Part shown: piece by piece, positions 1 to 4,796 of the stretch | How positions within the stretch are numbered: position 1 is the stretch's first letter | How the letters are laid out: each line of letters begins with the position of its first letter | Assembly: GCA_947175975.1 (NCBI GenBank) | Contig: CAMWOX010000058.1 | Span: forward strand, 1 to 9,190 | Length of the DNA stretch: 9,190 nucleotides | Source: an uncultured Ruminococcus sp. | GTDB lineage: Bacteria > Bacillota > Clostridia > Oscillospirales > Ruminococcaceae | Direction: 5' to 3' | Notes under the pieces: generated by a model | Told to the model about the DNA's origin: nothing | The model's input: only the letters and a program-made list of their open reading frames with translations | Databases searched by the model: none | Program-made: the position numbers and the translations under genes

Positions 1-1859
1 AGCGTATCCACGTCAAAGCCGTTCAGATCTGCCGAATAATAACCATCTGTACAGTGATGAACTTTATCTAACCAATAAACAACAGGCTTTTCCGGATTCT
101 CAGGATTCTTTTCTGTCAAAAAGATTTTACAATCCTGTACTTCCGTGACAACCAGCTCTTTGAGATCATCTTTGTAGTAATCTCCGGCTTTGCCAACGTA
201 ATAGATCCGGATACCAGGATTCAATGCAAACTGTGATGGGAATGTCTCAAGGATCATATCACAGTCAACACATACCAGATCACCATATTCTGGCGTAAAT
301 GGTGTTTCTGCATAGTGTTCAATTTTCCAGAGACTCAGATTGCAATCATTATCCAGGAAAAAGTTTGTGCCATCTTCATTCACACCAATCACTGTATGCA
401 TTTTACCTCGCTGAATAAAATCCTCTACAGTCATCTCATAAGTGACTTCCAACGGTATGACCGGATTTCCCTCATCATCCAACGTAAAAAGCAGGATATC
501 TCCATTGGAGAGCGACCATAATGTTTCTTCACTCATGACAGAGTTTGTTTTGTCATTCAATTCCACAAAATGATATTCTCCGGTTTCCACGCTCTTAACA
601 AAAATGGAATTACTTCTCACCTCAAGCAACTCAAATTCCGCCTTCTGACTGGTATGAACCTCTACAGCGCAAATCGCCCGATTATCCTCTACTGCGAACA
701 TGCCGGAATCACCGACCGCAAGCGTATCCACGTCAAAGCCGTTCAGATCTGCTGAATAATAACCATCTGTACAGGGATGAACTTTATTTAACTGATAAAT
801 AGCAGGTTCTTCCGGATTCTCAGGATTCTTTTCTGTCAAAAAGATTTCGTATTCTTCCACTTCCGTGACAACCAGCTCTTTGAGATCATCTTTATAGTAA
901 TCTCCGGCTTTGCCAATAGGATAGATCCGGATACCAGGATTCAATGCAAACTGCCCTGGGAATGTCGGAAGGAATATATCACAGTCAACACATATCAGAT
1001 CACCATATTCTGGTGTAAACGGTGTTTCTGCATAATGCTCAATTTCCCAGAGACTCAGATCGCAATCATTATCCAGGAAAAATCTTGTGCCATCTTCATT
1101 CATACCAATCACTGTATACATTTTACCCTGCTGAATGAAATCTTCCAAAGTCGCCTCATAGGTGATTTCCACCGGTGTGACCGGATTTTCCTCAGCATCC
1201 AACGTGAACAGCAGGATATCTCCCCTGGAAAGCGAAAGGAGCGTTTTATAATCTATGACGAAATTTGTTTCATTCTTGATAGGAATATGATGATATTCAC
1301 CGGTTTCCACACTCTTCATAAAAAGTGAATGATCCATCATATCCAGAAATTCAAATTCTGCTGTATGATCAAGATCTAACACACGACCAGAATGAATTTC
1401 CACTGCACAGACGGCACACTGGCTTTCCGGATCTACGGCAAATACACCATAATCCCCAACTTCTACTTCTTCCATATTGAAATCTCCCAGCATACCAGCA
1501 AAACAGTCTCTGAGATAAAGATGCATTCGGCTCATCTCATAGACAGCCGGATTTTCTGAGTTCTCCGGATTTTTTTCTGCAAGAATGAATCTATCTTCTT
1601 GCACTTCCTTGACAACCAGCTCTTTCAAACTGTCCTTGTAGTACTCCTCCGCTTTGCCCAGGGAACGGATTCGGACACCCGGCTCAAACTCATAATATTT
1701 CGGAAATGTCCCTGTGGCTGTGTCGCAGTCAATTTCCACAACATCCCCATATTCCAGATCAAACGGCGTTTCTGCATATTCTTCAATCTCCAGATCCATG
1801 ATACAGCAACCATTATCCAGAATATACCCGTCCGCATAAGTACCTATTCCGATGACTGT
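1..1859 (-). repeat. Direct 720-bp tandem repeats inside the secreted repeat-protein gene
   Basis: The sequence at 1-30 reappears exactly at 721-750, and the lines that follow match at a constant offset of 720 bases with scattered substitutions, many of them synonymous. In protein terms unit 3 covers 1-395 (partial), unit 2 covers 396-1115 and unit 1 covers 1116-1859. Units 2 and 3 look roughly 85-90 percent identical in DNA by eye, and unit 1 is clearly more diverged. The pattern suggests duplication of an older unit followed by a more recent copy. The array may continue to the left of the window. Confidence 0.9.
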
Positions 1860-2000
1860 ATGCAATCCGGATGCCAGCACAGAATCTTTCTCGCTGGTCT
1901 GGACAAGCATTTCCGGGGAATCTTCCGCAATCGTCACAACAGCGGAAAAATTCATGCTCACCAGAGCCAGACTCAACAATAATGCAAGCGTTTTTTTCAT
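1..2000 (-). CDS. Secreted tandem-repeat protein with 240-residue super-repeats, function unknown (3' end outside window)
   Basis: Translating the minus strand from the ATG at 2000 gives 666 sense codons with no stop before the left edge, so the gene is real but its end is not seen. Residues 1-25 (MKKTLALLLSLALVSMNFSA...) are a signal peptide, probably cut after TIA before EDS. The rest is repeats: unit 1 about residues 48-295, unit 2 296-535, unit 3 536-666 and continuing. Units 2 and 3 are exactly 240 residues apart and very similar; unit 1 is more diverged and 8 residues longer. Each unit seems to hold three sub-modules of about 80 residues, starting near TVIGxNEDG, KELVVTEV and FELLEV, each with a Gly-Asp turn (EYGD, VGDSG, NGDILLFT) typical of small beta-barrels. 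That fold is inferred. Two cysteines per unit align in all three (C66/313/553 and C92/340/580). I do not recognise the family. A dockerin or cell-wall anchor could lie beyond the edge. Start is fixed by a strong SD and a consensus promoter. Confidence 0.9.
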   Translation of the reverse strand, partial: MKKTLALLLSLALVSMNFSAVVTIAEDSPEMLVQTSEKDSVLASGLHTVIGIGTYADGYILDNGCCIMDLEIEEYAETPFDLEYGDVVEIDCDTATGTFPKYYEFEPGVRIRSLGKAEEYYKDSLKELVVKEVQEDRFILAEKNPENSENPAVYEMSRMHLYLRDCFAGMLGDFNMEEVEVGDYGVFAVDPESQCAVCAVEIHSGRVLDLDHTAEFEFLDMMDHSLFMKSVETGEYHHIPIKNETNFVIDYKTLLSLSRGDILLFTLDAEENPVTPVEITYEATLEDFIQQGKMYTVIGMNEDGTRFFLDNDCDLSLWEIEHYAETPFTPEYGDLICVDCDIFLPTFPGQFALNPGIRIYPIGKAGDYYKDDLKELVVTEVEEYEIFLTEKNPENPEEPAIYQLNKVHPCTDGYYSADLNGFDVDTLAVGDSGMFAVEDNRAICAVEVHTSQKAEFELLEVRSNSIFVKSVETGEYHFVELNDKTNSVMSEETLWSLSNGDILLFTLDDEGNPVIPLEVTYEMTVEDFIQRGKMHTVIGVNEDGTNFFLDNDCNLSLWKIEHYAETPFTPEYGDLVCVDCDMILETFPSQFALNPGIRIYYVGKAGDYYKDDLKELVVTEVQDCKIFLTEKNPENPEKPVVYWLDKVHHCTDGYYSADLNGFDVDT

Positions 2001-2007
2001 AGTTCAG

Positions 2008-2014
2008 CACCTCC
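2008..2014 (-). promoter_or_regulatory. Shine-Dalgarno site of the repeat-protein gene
   Basis: On the minus strand this reads GGAGGTG, seven bases before the ATG at 2000. It decides the start of a gene whose stop is not in the window. Confidence 0.85.
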
Positions 2015-2061
2015 AGAAAATGATAAAAATAATAAACTGTTTCTAATATTTTACTATTTTT

Positions 2062-2090
2062 ATTATAGCAGATCTGCACCAGAAAGTCAA
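2062..2090 (-). promoter_or_regulatory. Sigma-A promoter of the repeat-protein gene
   Basis: On the minus strand, TTGACT (2085-2090) is followed by a 17-base spacer and a perfect TATAAT (2062-2067). Transcription would start near 2055, giving a leader of roughly 55 bases before the ATG at 2000. The gene is therefore an independent unit, not an extension of the GH44 transcript. Confidence 0.85.
2068..2077. promoter_or_regulatory. Perfect palindrome in the promoter spacer (candidate operator)
   Basis: GCAGATCTGC is a perfect 10-base palindrome lying between the -35 and -10 elements and directly touching the -10. The position suits a repressor site, but a 10-base palindrome can occur by chance and no regulator is known for it. 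Confidence 0.3.
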
Positions 2091-2138
2091 CAGAAAAATG
2101 CAAAAAAGTGAAAAAGTACCGAAATCTATCCATTTCAG

Positions 2139-2199
2139 AAAACAGCAAACCCGGCATTCCTGGAATCCCCAGGAAACACCGGACTTGTATGGCTGTTTT
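2139..2199 (-). terminator. Terminator-like long hairpin downstream of the GH44 gene
   Basis: The stretch folds in nested pairs: AAAACAGC (2139-2146) with GCTGTTTT (2192-2199), CCGG (2151-2154) with CCGG (2179-2182), and TTCCTGG (2157-2163) with CCAGGAA (2169-2175) around a 5-base loop. It starts 15 bases after the GH44 stop and, read on the minus strand, ends in TTTT. The internal mismatches and short T run make it less than a textbook intrinsic terminator. It also sits just upstream of the repeat-gene promoter, where it would insulate the two genes. Confidence 0.55.
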
Positions 2200-2213
2200 T
2201 CATGAAATCAAAA

Positions 2214-2429
2214 TCAGGATTCCGCCGCAATCGGAAAATCTTTCTGCTCAAGCAGATGCACAAGCAGTTTCAGAACATTCATAGAATCCGACAGTGTGAT
2301 CTTACTATCCTGATCCGTGTCAGCATTCTTTTTGCCAGAGTCGGAGATTTTATCCACACCGACATAAACCCTGTTCATCAGAACAACATCCAGGATCTCT
2401 ACTTTGCCATTCTCGTCTGCATCTCCCCA
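2214..2429 (-). repeat. Dockerin-coding inverted repeat, copy A (GH44 gene)
   Basis: The last 72 codons of the GH44 gene align without gaps to the last 72 codons of the LRR gene at 6507-6722, in opposite orientation on the chromosome. A hand alignment gives 34 differences in 216 bases (about 84 percent identity) and 7 amino-acid differences in 71. Bases 2253-2293 are identical to the other copy over 41 positions. Confidence 0.9.
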
Positions 2430-4565
2430 GAGTCTCTCTGTGAGATCTGGAGCTGTTGGTTCTGTAGTCGGTTCTGTGGTGTCATCCGTATTTGTACCAT
2501 CATACTCATATACAAGCGTCACTTTCTGATAATCAACGACAACATCACTGCCAGCATCGCCCTCTTTTTCAGAGAATACCCACCAGCCCGTCTGCAATTC
2601 CGCTGTATCATCTCCGACAACTGCCTGGACTGTTTCAGAATCACCGTTTGTAAATTCATTATCAAATGGGATTACAATTTCTGTCACACCATTGGAATAA
2701 GAATAATTCTTGCATCCCCAGAATGGATCTCCACCGTCAGCAGATGTTAGTGCGTTGAAGCACAGACCGCCGCCGCCGCTGTAATAAGCAGATCCCTCTG
2801 TGGAATGGCTTTCCACAGTGATCTTGATTTCTTTCAGGTGTGCCTTGTCACCGAGCGGAATAATCTTTGCACCATCTTTGTCTTCTAGTTCGCTGAAATC
2901 ATAGGATTTCTCTTCTGTCCGGATATCCGGTGCCTCATAGAGTGTCTTGTCAGTCGGTTCGTCAGAGATGACAATCTGTGCCACAGAAAGCGGCGGCAAT
3001 TCTACCTGGATCTGATTTCCGGACAGATCATTCTGAACATCAATAATACGGATTTCGTTGCTGTCCTGTGTAATCGCATAGACAACAGCACTCTGATAAT
3101 CCGAATTTGAACCAGAAATATCAATGACAGCTTTTTCCGTATTGGAACTGTCTTTATTGGAAAGCACAACAGTGACTTCGGAGTCATCATCACCCTGAAT
3201 TGCGGCAAAAGATGCTGCTTTGGATAAGTCCTCTGTTTTGGATTCTACGAGTGTATCACCAAATGCTGCACCCTCACCGTCATAATTCGTATAAAGATTA
3301 ATGGCAGATTCTACATAAGGACAATCCGGTAAAGTCCCCCAATACGTTGCAAAATAGACATCATTGAGAGCGAATGCGCCAAGGGCTTCTGTTTCGGCGA
3401 TTGCTGCCACAACGGATTTACCCGTCACTTTTTCGTTTGCAATATCTGCAAGATTATACTCAGAAACAGCAAGCTTTGTTCCCGGATAATATTCTGTGAT
3501 GGATTCCTGTAATCTTGTCAGGAATGGGAAATACTGACCATTCCAGGGCTGTAACCAGCTGTTTTCCACATATTCCGGATCATAGAGACTTCTTGCTGCC
3601 TGTAATCTTGCCTCATCTGTCGCACAATCCTGTGCATAGTAATGCACATCGAAAACATCGAGTAATCTTGTGCCGGTTTCTTGTTCAGCCTTTGCCATGC
3701 TTTCGAGATAATAATCCACATACCAGCCATAATTGCTCTTGATTGCCTCCCACTCCTGGTCTACTGTTTCTCCAGAACCAGCCGTAATACATGGAAGCAT
3801 ACCCCAGAGAACGCCGCCGAAAGTTTCCGCTTTGGGATCAATTTCTTTTACGACTTTGGCAAGCTCGATAGATTTGTCGATTAATTCATTACAGCCTGCT
3901 TCTTCTCCATGTAACATTGGATGTGTGTCATTCCAGAGAAACGGTTCATTATCCAGGCTGTATCCCTGGATACCGGTAGCTGTGGACGCATCGCCAAGTG
4001 TCTGCACAAGGAAGTTTACATACTCATCCATGTAAACTTTGCCATCCGTCAGATCCGGTGTGAGAGATAACTCACCATCTTTCCGGAATACGACTTCATT
4101 CCATCTTGCGGATGGTGCTTTCTCAGCTTCTGTGACAGTACCTGCTTTGTCAGCGGCAACATAACCAGCCATCTGGAGTGTTGTAATTTTATATGGCACG
4201 TTGTAGGTCTGGCACTCTTCGGAGAGCTTTCTTGCGGCATAGCCTGCACCATCCTTGTCATCACCGATATTGGTATCGGAACTGTTCACCCAGTCTTCGC
4301 CGGCATTTGACCAGTTTGTCTCCCAGTTGTAGCCTGTGTACCGGTTACCGCCCTGGCGGACAGCATTCACCGTCACATTTTTGTAATTATTAATATTACC
4401 ATACTGGTTCATACCGTAGATATATGGACTGATTTCCTTTTTTTCTCCGGAAAGATTAACACTGACATTCATATCATAGCTGCCAGCGGCTACGGCATTG
4501 AACGGCACAGGGATAGCGGCAACTGCCATTGCCATAGCAGTCAAAAGTGGTTTAATTTTCTTCAT
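2214..4565 (-). CDS. Cellulosomal GH44 endoglucanase/xyloglucanase with C-terminal module and type I dockerin
   Basis: A 783-residue exported enzyme. Residues 1-27 are a signal peptide (MKKIKPLLTAMAMAVAAIPV...AVAA, cut before GSYD). Residues about 30-535 match glycoside hydrolase family 44, a retaining family that cuts beta-1,4-glucans and often xyloglucan: SPYIYGMNQYG near residue 46, NEP with Glu207 as likely acid/base, and SEYN with Glu369 as likely nucleophile. The catalytic roles come from the family, not from tests here. Residues about 552-688 form a separate beta-rich, Trp/Tyr-containing module (YDFSEL start, GWWVFSE near 660), possibly carbohydrate-binding, that I cannot assign. A Thr/Glu/Pro linker (about 692-707) leads to a dockerin at 713-783 with two calcium loops (DADENGKVEILD and DTDQDSKITLSD), so the enzyme should dock to a scaffoldin. 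The SD AAGGAG at 4574-4579 lies eight bases before the ATG. Exact substrate is uncertain; family call is strong. Confidence 0.93.
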   Translation of the reverse strand: MKKIKPLLTAMAMAVAAIPVPFNAVAAGSYDMNVSVNLSGEKKEISPYIYGMNQYGNINNYKNVTVNAVRQGGNRYTGYNWETNWSNAGEDWVNSSDTNIGDDKDGAGYAARKLSEECQTYNVPYKITTLQMAGYVAADKAGTVTEAEKAPSARWNEVVFRKDGELSLTPDLTDGKVYMDEYVNFLVQTLGDASTATGIQGYSLDNEPFLWNDTHPMLHGEEAGCNELIDKSIELAKVVKEIDPKAETFGGVLWGMLPCITAGSGETVDQEWEAIKSNYGWYVDYYLESMAKAEQETGTRLLDVFDVHYYAQDCATDEARLQAARSLYDPEYVENSWLQPWNGQYFPFLTRLQESITEYYPGTKLAVSEYNLADIANEKVTGKSVVAAIAETEALGAFALNDVYFATYWGTLPDCPYVESAINLYTNYDGEGAAFGDTLVESKTEDLSKAASFAAIQGDDDSEVTVVLSNKDSSNTEKAVIDISGSNSDYQSAVVYAITQDSNEIRIIDVQNDLSGNQIQVELPPLSVAQIVISDEPTDKTLYEAPDIRTEEKSYDFSELEDKDGAKIIPLGDKAHLKEIKITVESHSTEGSAYYSGGGGLCFNALTSADGGDPFWGCKNYSYSNGVTEIVIPFDNEFTNGDSETVQAVVGDDTAELQTGWWVFSEKEGDAGSDVVVDYQKVTLVYEYDGTNTDDTTEPTTEPTAPDLTERLWGDADENGKVEILDVVLMNRVYVGVDKISDSGKKNADTDQDSKITLSDSMNVLKLLVHLLEQKDFPIAAES

Positions 4566-4603
4566 AATTTTTTCTCCTTATTACGATTCAAGATATATAT
4601 CAT

Positions 4604-4632
4604 ATTATATCATTTTTTTAATGACATGTCAA
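4604..4632 (-). promoter_or_regulatory. Sigma-A promoter of the GH44 gene
   Basis: On the minus strand a perfect TTGACA (4627-4632), a 17-base spacer and a perfect TATAAT (4604-4609), preceded by TGA as an extended -10. Transcription would begin near 4597, about 30 bases before the ATG at 4565. Such a full consensus suggests strong basal expression that would need repression for control. Confidence 0.88.
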
Positions 4633-4637
4633 TACTA

Positions 4638-4664
4638 TTTGAAAAAATTTGCATAGTTTTCAAA
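4638..4664. promoter_or_regulatory. Inverted repeat between the divergent promoters (candidate operator)
   Basis: TTTGAAAA (4638-4645) and TTTTCAAA (4657-4664) are perfect 8-base half-sites separated by 11 bases. They lie between the two -35 elements, just upstream of the GH44 promoter, with centres 19 bases apart, close to two helical turns. This fits a dimeric regulator, but the region is AT-rich and chance is not excluded. Confidence 0.35.
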
Positions 4665-4666
4665 AG

Positions 4667-4680
4667 AAATTCCGGAAGTT
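4667..4680. promoter_or_regulatory. Second palindrome between the divergent promoters
   Basis: A TTCCGGAA core (4670-4677) is flanked symmetrically by AA and TT with one mismatched pair, giving a 14-base near-palindrome close to the midpoint between the two divergent promoters. TTCCGG words are common in this stretch of genome, so the support is weak. Confidence 0.25.
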
Positions 4681-4715
4681 TCTCTTTTCAGGATGTGGAA
4701 TATAAAAATTTTTCC

Positions 4716-4744
4716 TTGACAAGGTGGCAAAATTATGCTATACT
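4716..4744 (+). promoter_or_regulatory. Sigma-A promoter of the LRR-dockerin gene
   Basis: TTGACA (4716-4721), a 17-base spacer and TATACT (4739-4744) with TGC just before it as an extended -10. Transcription would start near 4751, leaving a leader of about 46 bases to the ATG at 4797. The upstream in-frame ATG at 4626 lies before this promoter and so cannot be the start of its transcript. Confidence 0.88.
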
Positions 4745-4784
4745 GAAAAACGGCAATTTAATTTGCAAACAAATTATGAATTAT

Positions 4785-4789
4785 GAGGT
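4785..4789 (+). promoter_or_regulatory. Shine-Dalgarno site that fixes the LRR-dockerin start
   Basis: GAGGT lies seven bases before the ATG at 4797, which opens a good signal peptide. The in-frame ATGs at 4776 and 4626 have no comparable site. Confidence 0.8.
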
Positions 4790-4796
4790 AAGTAAA

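Noticed and set aside
315..1328. Repeated plus-strand ORFs with FPETQIAIIIQEK at 315-521 and 1035-1328
   Set aside because: They are exactly 720 bases apart and antisense to the repeat units of the long minus-strand gene; they have no SD and are interrupted.
1813..2157. A 114-residue minus-strand ORF over the start of the repeat gene
   Set aside because: It is in another frame, starts upstream of the promoter and reads through the SD. The frame from 2000 has the signal peptide and repeats.
2202..2750. A 182-residue plus-strand ORF that resembles the minus-strand ORF at 6171-6740, as if a conserved protein family
   Set aside because: Both are antisense to the dockerin ends. They resemble each other only because the dockerins on the other strand do (QMHKQFQNIHRIRQ is dockerin read backwards). 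Neither has an SD.
4570..4595. CcpA-type catabolite (cre) site in the GH44 leader
   Set aside because: The sequence around TTGAATCGTAA misses several conserved cre positions.
4626..4796. Extending the LRR gene upstream to the in-frame ATG at 4626 (57 more residues)
   Set aside because: The extension would cover its own -35 and -10 boxes, has no SD and puts the signal peptide in the interior. The ATG at 4797 has SD, spacing and signal peptide.
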